Assembly: GCF_005048155.1 (NCBI RefSeq)
Contig: NZ_SUMB01000002.1
Span: 310,001 to 374,000 of the forward strand
Reading direction: 5' to 3'
DNA length: 64,000 bases
DNA from: Streptomyces piniterrae
GTDB lineage: Bacteria > Actinomycetota > Actinomycetes > Streptomycetales > Streptomycetaceae
Both the position numbers and the translations under genes were made by a program. The notes below the pieces were generated by a model. That model was not told where the DNA came from. It searched no databases and saw only the letters and a program-made list of their open reading frames with translations. Numbering within the stretch: the stretch's first letter is position 1; every line of letters starts with the position of its first letter. Shown here piece by piece: positions 17,196 through 25,242 of the stretch.

Positions 17196-17970
17196 AGCGG
17201 GTGATGGCCGTCTGCCCGTGCGCCGTGCCGATGGCGATATGGGGGTGCGCGGACGGCCGTACCCACGACAGGATCTGCGCCATCGCCCCGGCAGGTACGG
17301 ACACACAGCCCGCCGTCGCGCCCTTCCCATTGACATGGAGGAAGATCCCGGCGCCGCGGCCGTGCACCGGACGGTGGTAGTTGAACCCGGTGACCAGGGC
17401 CCGGCTGTACTGCACCGGATAGTCCGCCAGCCGCTCGGACTCGGCGGCCGCGCAGTCCCGCGGCAGTGGCTCCACCCAGCGGTTGTAGGAGGTGGAGGCG
17501 TTGTCCTCGCACCACCAGGAATCCGGGCCGACACGACGGTACGGGGTGGTGGTGCCGTCCGGCGCCGGAGCGATCCCGAAGGCGAACGGCAGGTCGTACA
17601 GCCCGGTCGGCGTGGTGGAGGTGCCCTGCTCACGGGTGCTGCCCTCGGTCAGCCCGCGGGACCCGAAGCGCGCCGGCGCCGAACCGGCCTGCCGCCAGCG
17701 GCCCTTGTGCCACTGCCACCACGTCACGGTCCCCGTGGTGGAACCCGTCCCGGGCGCGACGGCGGTGATGAGCTGATCACCACCGCCCGTGTCGGCCATC
17801 AGATAGGGGAGCGGGACACGGCCGGCGGGCGCGGCCGCTACGGCCGCCGGGACGGTGGTGGCGCCACCGATCACCACCGACAGGGTCGCGACGATCGCCG
17901 CGATCCTGCCGCGCGTCCCGCTCCTCCTGCCGCTTCGATTCCTGGTCGTACGCGTACGCGTCATCGGCAT
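17191..17970 (-). CDS. Secreted L,D-transpeptidase-like (YkuD-type) protein
   Basis: 259 aa. Arg-rich N-terminus and a hydrophobic segment (about 22-48) form a signal peptide; the mature protein is extracellular. Catalytic-domain landmarks: TPTGLYDLPFAFG, IFLHVNGKGATAGCVSVP with the His (about 212) and nucleophilic Cys (about 222), matching the L,D-TPase H-x(n)-GC-S/R pattern. Such enzymes make 3-3 peptidoglycan crosslinks or attach proteins, but this subgroup (long TWWQW-containing N-domain, no LysM or Ig domains) is poorly characterised. Its end touches the convergent ABC operon through a repeat-rich terminator. Confidence 0.82.
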   Translation of the reverse strand: MPMTRTRTTRNRSGRRSGTRGRIAAIVATLSVVIGGATTVPAAVAAAPAGRVPLPYLMADTGGGDQLITAVAPGTGSTTGTVTWWQWHKGRWRQAGSAPARFGSRGLTEGSTREQGTSTTPTGLYDLPFAFGIAPAPDGTTTPYRRVGPDSWWCEDNASTSYNRWVEPLPRDCAAAESERLADYPVQYSRALVTGFNYHRPVHGRGAGIFLHVNGKGATAGCVSVPAGAMAQILSWVRPSAHPHIAIGTAHGQTAITRY

Positions 17971-18626
17971 GCCCGCAATGTAGAGCGCGGGAGCCCCGCC
18001 GGTCGCCGCCCAAACAGGTCACATGCGCGGGCTACGGGGGGCGGGGTCGCTCCGGGCCGGGGCGGCGCGGGCGGCCACTCCGAAGGGTGGTGCGGGCCCC
18101 ACTCCAAATCCTGCCCGAACCGGCCCCTGATCCCGCCCGACCCATCCCTGATCAGACCCGGACCTCACCCTGACCTCACCCCCGATCCCATCCCTGATCC
18201 CATCCCTGACCCCGCCCCTGACCCCGCCCCCGATCTCGTCTCTGGCCTCGTCCCCTGCCCTCACCCCGACCTCGCCCGATTCCCGCCAGCCCCCAATTCC
18301 CCCCGCCCCCGGTTCCTCTCCCGCCCCTTCCTAACCCCCGCCGGATGCCCCCACCCCACGCCGCACGGATCCCGCCCAGCTCCCGCTCCCGGCCCTACGG
18401 CCCCGGCCCCGCCGTGATCCTGGCCGGCCCGCCCCTAACCCGTACGGCCCCCCGCCCCCACTCCGGACCCGCCCGGCCACGTCCCGCCCCCGGCCGCCCC
18501 GCCCGGCACCCGTACGGCCCCACCCCACCCACCAAATCCACCGTGCGTCGTGGCCATGGACGGGCCAGACTCGGGTACGGGGGCTTATGTCCCATGTGCT
18601 CAGCCGTCCCACCCTGGAGGCCCGCA
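17971..18626. other. Low-complexity C-rich intergenic region
   Basis: No supported gene in about 650 bp. From about 18115 to 18350 the plus strand is built of short repeats of the type CTGA(T/C)CCC(A/G)(T/C)CC. All frames give Pro/Asp/Arg-biased sequence with no conserved domain. It ends with the RBS of the following small gene. Confidence 0.6.
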
Positions 18627-18866
18627 GTGCAGCGGCAACCGCTTACCCGCAGTGACCGCGCCCTCGAACGCGATCCTCAGCCCGTTCCGCCTCCGGACCC
18701 CGGAGGCCCCGGTCCCGGCCCCGCCCCGGAGCCGCTCCCCGGTCCGCCCCCCGTACCCGGACCGCCCGGCCCCGGAGAACCGGAACCGTCCCCGATACCG
18801 CGTCCGCCCGGACCCGACCCGGACCCGGTCCCCGAGCCGTCCCCCGCCCCCTCTCCGCTCTCCTAG
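18627..18866 (+). CDS. Small proline-rich protein, unknown function
   Basis: 79 aa from GTG 18627, with a strong GGAGG (18616-18620) 6 nt before it. After a charged start (MQRQPLTRSDRALERDPQ) the rest is almost entirely Pro, Gly, Glu, Asp and Ser (PEPLPGPPPVPGPPGP-like), ending PAPSPLS. No signal peptide, membrane segment or Cys. The good RBS and a clean stop support expression, but the composition could also arise from C-rich DNA such as the flanking region. Function unknown; 143 bp upstream of the aldehyde dehydrogenase gene. Confidence 0.5.
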   Translation: MQRQPLTRSDRALERDPQPVPPPDPGGPGPGPAPEPLPGPPPVPGPPGPGEPEPSPIPRPPGPDPDPVPEPSPAPSPLS

Positions 18867-19009
18867 AGCCACGACTCCCACACGTCAGACACCTGCCCCT
18901 TACACCAGCCCCAGGGCGAGCCAGGAGCGACTTCACTCAGAAGCGACTCGACTCAGGAGAGACCCAGGGGCACCAAGGAGCCGTCCGCCCACCGAAGGAG
19001 GTGCAGACC

Positions 19010-20407
19010 ATGGCCATCGCCACGGTCAACCCGGCCACCGGCGAGACCCTCAAAACCTTCGACGCGCTCAACGCGGGCGAGATCGAAGACCACCTGATCC
19101 GGGCCGAGCAGGCCTTCCAGCAGTACCGCGACACATCCTTCGCCCATCGAGCCGACCTGCTGCTCAAGGCCGCCGACCTGCTCGACGCCGACCAGGACAC
19201 CATCGCCCGCACCATGACCACCGAGATGGGGAAGACGCTGGTCGCGGCGCGCGCGGAGGCCGCCAAATGCGCCAAAACCATGCGCTGGTACGCAACCCAC
19301 GCCGAGGAACTCCTCGCCGACGAACAGCCCGACCCCGCCGACGTCCAGGACTCCGGCGCGGTGCGCGCCGTCGTGCGCTACCGCCCGCTGGGCACCGTCC
19401 TCGCGGTGATGCCGTGGAACTTCCCGCTCTGGCAGGTCGTACGGTTCGCCGCACCCGCCCTGATGGCGGGCAACACCGGACTGCTCAAGCACGCGTCGAA
19501 CGTCCCGCAGACCGCGCTCTACCTCGACGAACTCTTCCGCAGAGCCGGCTTCCCCGAGGGCTGCTTCCAGACCCTGCTGGTCGGCTCCGGCGCCGTCGAG
19601 GACATCCTGCGCGACCCGCGGGTCGCCGCCGCGACCCTGACCGGCAGCGAGGTCGCCGGCCGCTCCGTCGCCTCCATCGCCGGTGACGAGGTCAAGAAGA
19701 CCGTCCTCGAACTCGGCGGCAGCGACCCCTTCCTCGTACTGCCGTCGGCCGACCTCGACAAGGCGGCCCGCACCGCCGTCACCGCACGGGTCCAGAACAA
19801 CGGACAGTCCTGCATCGCGGCCAAACGGTTCATCGTCCACACCGACGTCTACGACGCGTTCGCCGAACGCTTCGTCGCCGGGATGGCCGCGCTGACCGTC
19901 GGCGACCCGATGGAGGAGGACACCGACGTCGGGCCGCTCTCCAGCGAGCAGGGCCGCTCCGACCTGGAAGAACTGGTCGATGACGCGGTGCACCGTGGCG
20001 CCCGGGCACTCTGCGGCGGCCGCCGCCCGCCGGACCACCACAGCGGCTGGTTCTACGAGCCGACGGTGCTCGACGGCATCACCGCCGAGATGCGCATCCA
20101 CCACGAGGAGGCGTTCGGCCCGGTCGCCACGCTCTACCGCGTGGAGGACCTCGACGAGGCGGTGACGGTCGCCAACGACACCACATTCGGCCTCAGTTCC
20201 AACGCCTGGACCCGGGACGCCGATGAACAGACCCGACTCGCACGGGACTTGCAAGCAGGCGGCGTGTTCTTCAACGGCATGACCGCCTCCCACCCCGGCC
20301 TGCCCTTCGGCGGCGCCAAGCGCTCCGGCTACGGACGCGAGCTGTCCGGGCACGGCATCCGCGAGTTCTGCAACATGACGACGGTGTGGTACGGCCCCGA
20401 GGAGTGA
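19010..20407 (+). CDS. gabD: NADP-type succinate-semialdehyde dehydrogenase
   Basis: 465 aa from ATG 19010, placed by AAGGAGGTG 7 nt upstream. Aldehyde dehydrogenase fold with catalytic Glu in LELGGSDPF and catalytic Cys in NNGQSCIAAKR. PWNFPLWQVVRFAAPALMAGN and KHASNVPQTALYLDELF match the short GabD1-like actinobacterial SSADH group. It oxidises succinate semialdehyde to succinate in GABA/polyamine breakdown. No transaminase gene neighbours it, so it is probably a stand-alone gene. The next 300 bp (20408-20709) hold a GGAGCG-rich stretch and a direct repeat of CCGAATCCGCGGAC (about 20630-20660), no gene. Confidence 0.88.
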   Translation: MAIATVNPATGETLKTFDALNAGEIEDHLIRAEQAFQQYRDTSFAHRADLLLKAADLLDADQDTIARTMTTEMGKTLVAARAEAAKCAKTMRWYATHAEELLADEQPDPADVQDSGAVRAVVRYRPLGTVLAVMPWNFPLWQVVRFAAPALMAGNTGLLKHASNVPQTALYLDELFRRAGFPEGCFQTLLVGSGAVEDILRDPRVAAATLTGSEVAGRSVASIAGDEVKKTVLELGGSDPFLVLPSADLDKAARTAVTARVQNNGQSCIAAKRFIVHTDVYDAFAERFVAGMAALTVGDPMEEDTDVGPLSSEQGRSDLEELVDDAVHRGARALCGGRRPPDHHSGWFYEPTVLDGITAEMRIHHEEAFGPVATLYRVEDLDEAVTVANDTTFGLSSNAWTRDADEQTRLARDLQAGGVFFNGMTASHPGLPFGGAKRSGYGRELSGHGIREFCNMTTVWYGPEE

Positions 20408-20709
20408 GACGGGGGAGTAGGCCCCGATGGGTAGGAGCCCGAGGAGCAGGAGCCTGACGGGTGAGGAGCGTGAGGAGTGCGGGGTGAGTGCCATCTCACC
20501 CCGCACCGCCCCCAAGTGCCTCCCCGCACCGGTTCCCGCACCCACCCCCGAGGTGTACGTTCCCGTCAGGTCGAGCCGGCCTACGGCCAGGTTGGTCGGC
20601 TCGGCCCCAGCGCCCCCTGACCGAATCCGCGGACACGCCGACCCGAATCCGCGGACGCGGTGATGCGCGCTGCGGCGCCCCGACTCCGCCCACCCCCTGG
20701 CCCTGCCCC

Positions 20710-22812
20710 TCACGCGTCCCCCAACTCCCTCCCCTCACCATCACCTGACTCCCGCGACTCCCGCCCATCCGCCACCACGAACTCGCACCACAGCGCCTTG
20801 CCCGAGCCCCGCGGCTCCGCGCCCCAGCGGTCCGCGAGTGCCTCCACCAGCAACAGGCCCCGCCCGGACGTGGCGGTCTCGCCGGGGCGCCGGCGACGCG
20901 GCCACTGGCTGGACCGGTCCTCGACCTCCAGCCGGATCATCCGCCGCTCCCGCCGCTCCGTGCCGGGCACCAGCTCCACGGTGACCAGGGCACCGCTCTC
21001 GGTGTGCGTCAGCGCGTTGGCGATCAGCTCGGACGCGGCGACCTCGACGTTGTGCGAGACCTCGCCCGCCCGCCACTGGTCCAGCGTCCGGCGCAGCGCC
21101 GAACGCACCTCCGCGGTGCCCGCCGGATCGGCCTGATGGACATGCAGCCGCATCCGGGGCGTGATGGCGGCACGGTGATCGGTCAGCCGGTGCAGCAGCA
21201 GGAGCGCCATATCGTCCTCCGAGCCCGGCTCGGCCCACAGATGATCCGACAACTGGTCGGCGAGCGCGTCCAGCTCAGGCGGCCCGGCCCGAACCGCCGC
21301 GGACAGCGCGTCGATGCCCACAGAGATGTCCCGGCCGGGATGCTCCACCAGGCCGTCGGTGCACAGCAGCAGAGTCGACCCCGGTTCCAGGAACAACTGC
21401 GTCTCCGGAAAGTGGTCGTGCCCGAAGCCGGTGGCCAGGCCCAGCGGCAGCCCGCCGCGGATTTCGGGCCAGTCGATATGCCCGGAACCGTCGCTGATCA
21501 GCGGGCCGAGATGGCCGGCCCGAGCCACATGCAGCGCCCCCGACTCCAGGTCCGCCTGGATGTACGTGCAGGTCGCGAACCGCTCGGTCTCCAGCTCGGC
21601 CAGGAACCGCGAGGCCCGCACCAGCACGGTCTCCGGCGAGTGCCCCTCACTGGCGTACGCGCGCAGGGCGATCCGCAACTGGCCCATGACGGCGGCCGCA
21701 TGGGTGTCATGACCCTGCACATCGCCCACCACGAGCCCGGTCCGCCCCTGAGGCAGCGGAACCACGTCGTACCAGTCGCCACCGACGTCCCTGCCGACGC
21801 TCGCCGGGTGATAGCGGACGGCGACCTCGCCGCCGGTGATCGCCGGCACCCGGCGCGGCAGCATCGTCGCCTGCAGCCCCGTCGCGAACTCCCGCTCCTG
21901 GTCGAAGAGAGTGGCCCGCTGCACCGACTGCGCGACGACACCGGCCAGCGCCAGCGCCAGGTTCTTCGCCTCCGCCGACTGCACCGACGGCTCGGCGTTG
22001 AACAGCCCCAGCGCCCCGATGACGGTGTCCTGCGCGATCAGCGGCAGAAAGGCCGCACTGCCCGTCGGGAGGACATCACTGTAGGGACGCAGCCGCGGAT
22101 AGCGGGCGATCAGTTCGCCCCGGGTGCCCAGGAAACAGGGCCGCCGGGAGATCGCCGCGTCCGACAGCGGCAGCGTGTCGTCCAGACGCGAGTTCATCAT
22201 GTCCTCGGGCACCTCGCCCTCCAGCCCCGCGGCCGCGATGACCTCGAACCGTCCGCCCTCGACCAGCCCCAGCACCAGCCCATCCGCGCCGAACCGCCGC
22301 GCGCCCCCGGGACCGGTCAGCACCCGCGTCACATCCGCCACCGACAGCGCGCGGGCCAGCTCGGCGGTGATCTGCTGCACCATCACCGTCTGCCGCTGCC
22401 GCTCCTGCTGGAGCGAGCGCAGCAGCGCCGAGTCCGCCAGCTCGCTGGAAGCCTCCCGGACGATGCCGATGATCCGGTACGGCAGCCCGCCGTCGTCATG
22501 CAGGATGCGCCCCTGGGAGTGCGTCCAGCGCATGGTCCCGTCGCGGCACTGGATGCGGAAGTACGCGCCGTAGGAAGAGCTGCCGTCCTGCAGGGCCTGG
22601 GACAGCGCCGAGTCCAGCCGCATGCCCTCCTCGTCCGGCACCCGTGAGACCAGGGACAGCGGCGCGCCGTCGTATTCCTCCGCGCGCAGGTCGAACACGT
22701 CCAGCGCACCGGGGTCCAGCTTCATGGACCCGGTGTCCAGGTCCCAGTCGAACGTGCCCATCCGGTTGAGCGCGAGACGCTCCCGCAGGCCGATGGGCTC
22801 GTGGTGCGACAC
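20710..22812 (-). CDS. PAS-GAF-SpoIIE phosphatase-HATPase protein (paralogue)
   Basis: 700 aa from GTG 22812, preceded by GGAGGAAG. A GTG at 22902 would add 30 residues but lies inside a decaying repeat array, so the internal start is preferred. Domain order as in the 2006-4069 protein: PAS (NRMGTFDWDLDTGSMKLD), PAC, GAF, PP2C (GGDWYDVVPLP, GDVQGHD, LLCTDGLVEHPG, GSEDDMALL) and HATPase (ELIANALTHTESG, TSGRGLLLVEALADRWG). The two proteins align along their whole length, so they come from gene duplication. The plausible role is control of a STAS/anti-sigma partner; no partner is adjacent. Confidence 0.9.
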   Translation of the reverse strand: MSHHEPIGLRERLALNRMGTFDWDLDTGSMKLDPGALDVFDLRAEEYDGAPLSLVSRVPDEEGMRLDSALSQALQDGSSSYGAYFRIQCRDGTMRWTHSQGRILHDDGGLPYRIIGIVREASSELADSALLRSLQQERQRQTVMVQQITAELARALSVADVTRVLTGPGGARRFGADGLVLGLVEGGRFEVIAAAGLEGEVPEDMMNSRLDDTLPLSDAAISRRPCFLGTRGELIARYPRLRPYSDVLPTGSAAFLPLIAQDTVIGALGLFNAEPSVQSAEAKNLALALAGVVAQSVQRATLFDQEREFATGLQATMLPRRVPAITGGEVAVRYHPASVGRDVGGDWYDVVPLPQGRTGLVVGDVQGHDTHAAAVMGQLRIALRAYASEGHSPETVLVRASRFLAELETERFATCTYIQADLESGALHVARAGHLGPLISDGSGHIDWPEIRGGLPLGLATGFGHDHFPETQLFLEPGSTLLLCTDGLVEHPGRDISVGIDALSAAVRAGPPELDALADQLSDHLWAEPGSEDDMALLLLHRLTDHRAAITPRMRLHVHQADPAGTAEVRSALRRTLDQWRAGEVSHNVEVAASELIANALTHTESGALVTVELVPGTERRERRMIRLEVEDRSSQWPRRRRPGETATSGRGLLLVEALADRWGAEPRGSGKALWCEFVVADGRESRESGDGEGRELGDA

Positions 22813-22884
22813 CCCGGGCACTTCCTCCTCGACCCGGCGCGGCTCCCGGTCGGCGCGGGGGTCGTAGCCCTGGTCGTCCGGCGG

Positions 22885-23003
22885 TCCGGTCTGCCTGGTC
22901 ACGCGTTCGGTCCGGTCTGACTGGTCACGCGTTCTGTCTCCGCCTCACGCGCTCTGCCTCCGCCTTGTGCGCTTGGCCTCCGCCTCGGTGCCCTTGCCTC
23001 GCG
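22885..23003. repeat. 26-bp tandem repeat decaying into CCTCCGC-type units
   Basis: TCCGGTCTGMCTGGTCACGCG appears at 22885 and again at 22911 (period 26). It is followed by degenerate units of about 20 bp (CTCCGCCTCACGCGCTCTG-like) to about 23003. The array contains CTGGTCAC and overlaps the alternative upstream start of the phosphatase gene. Confidence 0.8.
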
Positions 23004-23024
23004 ACGCCTCCTTTATCCGGCAAC

Positions 23025-23041
23025 AATTACGCAGCGTAATT
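23025..23041. promoter_or_regulatory. Perfect palindrome AATTACGC-A-GCGTAATT
   Basis: Eight-base arms flank one central base in the gap between the phosphatase gene (-) and the GH30 gene (+). AT-rich arms stand out from the GC-rich surroundings, as expected for an operator of a dimeric regulator (MarR/TetR size). It lies 213 bp upstream of the preferred phosphatase start and 598 bp from the GH30 start; no regulator is adjacent. The rest of 23042-23638 holds G-rich low-complexity sequence (23215-23335) and no gene. Confidence 0.6.
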
Positions 23042-23443
23042 CATTCCCGGACTCTCAGTGAGCGGGGCCGTCAGGGCAATCGGTCCCCAGGGGGCGACCT
23101 CCCGGGGTCCGACCGGGGCCGATATCCACCGGAACGCGGCCATGCGCTCACCTTAGGCGCGCCCTCGAAACCCCGCATTTCAGGTGCTCCGGCCGCCGGT
23201 GGACGTTACGGAGGACGGGTGAGGGCGGGCGGGGGAGAAGGGGCGGGGGAGGAGGTGAGAGTGTGGCTCGCGTTCCGGGGGGTGAAGAGGCGCGGGGGCG
23301 GCTGGCGAGGGGGAGGGGGAAGGGTACGAGTCACGCCCGCCGGGAGACCGCGGCCTCCACGTGCACGTGCCTCTACGCACACCCGGGCCCTACCTGACCC
23401 CACCCCCCTCCCCATCTCCATAAGTTGAATGCAATACGCGGCT

Positions 23444-23455
23444 TTGCCTAGACCA
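23444..23455. promoter_or_regulatory. DasR-like (HutC-GntR) half-palindrome upstream of GH30
   Basis: Read on the minus strand the site is TGGTCTAGGCAA, matching 10 of 12 bases of the DasR core TGGTCTAGACCA. It lies 184 bp upstream of the GH30 start. A HutC-type regulator is encoded at 51080-52027, and a similar site precedes the GH16 gene. Prediction only. Confidence 0.4.
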
Positions 23456-23638
23456 ACTTCCGTATCGTGCATGACTCTTGACGGCACATGTTCAACTACC
23501 GAACCATGTGGCCGAGCGGTCGGCCGTCCCCACAGCGGCCGGAAGCAGTAGCCGGGCCGTGATCGCGGCGGCCCGGTGGGCAGAAGCGGGTGTACGCGAG
23601 CTTGCTCTGCCCTTTGCCACAGAAAGGCAACCCCCCAC

Positions 23639-25237
23639 ATGAGATCGCGCCCCCCATCGCGCCTCCGCATGACATCGCGCAGAGTCCGCCGGGCCCTGAG
23701 CGGCATGGCCGGCGCGGCCGCGGCCGCCCTCGTACCTTTCTGGTCGGTGGTAACCGGACCACCGACCACACCAGATACCACCCCCCACCAACAGGTCCAG
23801 GTCCACCTGACGACCACGTCCGACCCCGGCGGCCGACATGTCGTCAAGGGACTGGAAAAGCAGCACCCCGTCCGCTTCCGGCCGGGCGGCGGAGGCAATA
23901 TCACCGTCGACGAGTCGAAGACGTACCAGAGGTTCGACGGCGGTGGCGCGGCCTTCACCGACACCGCCGGCTGGCTGATGAACAGCAGCGGCACGCTGAG
24001 CGATGCCACCCGCGACGCCACCATGCGGAAGCTCTTCGACCCCGACAAAGGCATCGGCCTCAGCTTCATCCGCAACCCCATAGGCGCCTCCGACCTCGCC
24101 CGTTTCGGCTACACCTACGACGACATGCCCGCCGGGCGGACCGACCCGCGCCTCGAGCACTTCTCCATCCGGCACGACCTCGCCGACGTCCTGCCGCTGA
24201 CCGCACACGCCCGCCGCCTCAACCCGGACGTCAAGGTGATGGCCTCGCCGTGGACCGCGCCGGCCTGGATGAAGGACAACGACAGCCTCGATCAGGGCCG
24301 GCTCCGGGCGAAGTACTACGGCACCTACGCCCGCTACCTCGTGAAATACCTGCGGGCGTACAAGGCCAGGGGCGTGCCCGTCGACTACGTCACCGCCCAG
24401 AACGAGCCCAACTGCTGTGCCGGCTACCCGTCCATGCAGTGGAACGGCTCCGGCCTGGCCTACTTCACCAGGAACGACCTGCTGCCCGCCCTGAAGAAGG
24501 CCGGCCTGACCACCAAGGTCCTCGCACTCGACTGGAACTGGGACAGGTACCGCGACCTCGCCGCGCCCACCGTCGACGACCCGGCCATCCGCCGCCACCC
24601 CAACTTCGGCGGCCTGGCCTGGCACGGCTACAGCGGCGATGTCACCGAGCAGACCCGGGTGCACGACAAGTACCCGGAACTGGTCACCTACGACACCGAG
24701 CACTCCGGCGGCTGGTGGATCACCAACCAGCAGAAGGAGGACATGCACAACCTCATTGACTACACCCGCAATTGGGGCAGTAGCTGGCTCAAGTGGTCCC
24801 TCGCCGTCGACCAGAACGGCGGTCCGCACCACGGCGGTTGTGACGGCTGCACCGGCCTGGTCACCGTGCACAACGGCGACGGGAAACACGGCACCGTCGG
24901 CTACACCGTCGAGTACTACACGATGGGCCACCTCACCAAGTTCGTACGGCCCGGAGCCCGCCGGATCGGCTCCACGGGCTCCACCGTCGTCCCCAACGTC
25001 GCCTGGAAGAACCCCAACGGCTCCAAGGCGCTGATCGTCTACAACGACACCGGCAGCACCCGGAAGGCCGACATCAACTGGGGTGGCGAGCACGCCTCCT
25101 ACGACCTGCCGACCGGCGCCTCGGCCACCTTCACCTGGGACGGGAAACCCACCGACGGCCCACGGGCCGCCGCGCACGGCCCCGTCCTCGCCGCCGTCTG
25201 TCAGCGAGAGCACGTCCATCACCGAAGGCAGGAGTGA
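23639..25237 (+). CDS. Secreted GH30 glycoside hydrolase (glucosylceramidase-type)
   Basis: 532 aa from ATG 23639 (GAAAGG upstream). A long Arg-rich n-region and hydrophobic stretch (about 15-38) form an export signal. GH30 (alpha/beta)8 barrel with acid/base Glu256 in VTAQNEPNCC and nucleophile Glu354 in YDTEHSGG, followed by the beta-sandwich typical of the family (about 430-515). Substrate could be a beta-1,6-glucan, glucosylceramide or xylan; the QNEPN motif fits subfamilies acting on glucans. The last 15 residues (REHVHHRRQE) are polar and probably unstructured. The next gene starts 5 nt after the stop, so the two are probably cotranslated. Confidence 0.9.
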   Translation: MRSRPPSRLRMTSRRVRRALSGMAGAAAAALVPFWSVVTGPPTTPDTTPHQQVQVHLTTTSDPGGRHVVKGLEKQHPVRFRPGGGGNITVDESKTYQRFDGGGAAFTDTAGWLMNSSGTLSDATRDATMRKLFDPDKGIGLSFIRNPIGASDLARFGYTYDDMPAGRTDPRLEHFSIRHDLADVLPLTAHARRLNPDVKVMASPWTAPAWMKDNDSLDQGRLRAKYYGTYARYLVKYLRAYKARGVPVDYVTAQNEPNCCAGYPSMQWNGSGLAYFTRNDLLPALKKAGLTTKVLALDWNWDRYRDLAAPTVDDPAIRRHPNFGGLAWHGYSGDVTEQTRVHDKYPELVTYDTEHSGGWWITNQQKEDMHNLIDYTRNWGSSWLKWSLAVDQNGGPHHGGCDGCTGLVTVHNGDGKHGTVGYTVEYYTMGHLTKFVRPGARRIGSTGSTVVPNVAWKNPNGSKALIVYNDTGSTRKADINWGGEHASYDLPTGASATFTWDGKPTDGPRAAAHGPVLAAVCQREHVHHRRQE

Positions 25238-25242
25238 ACGCG

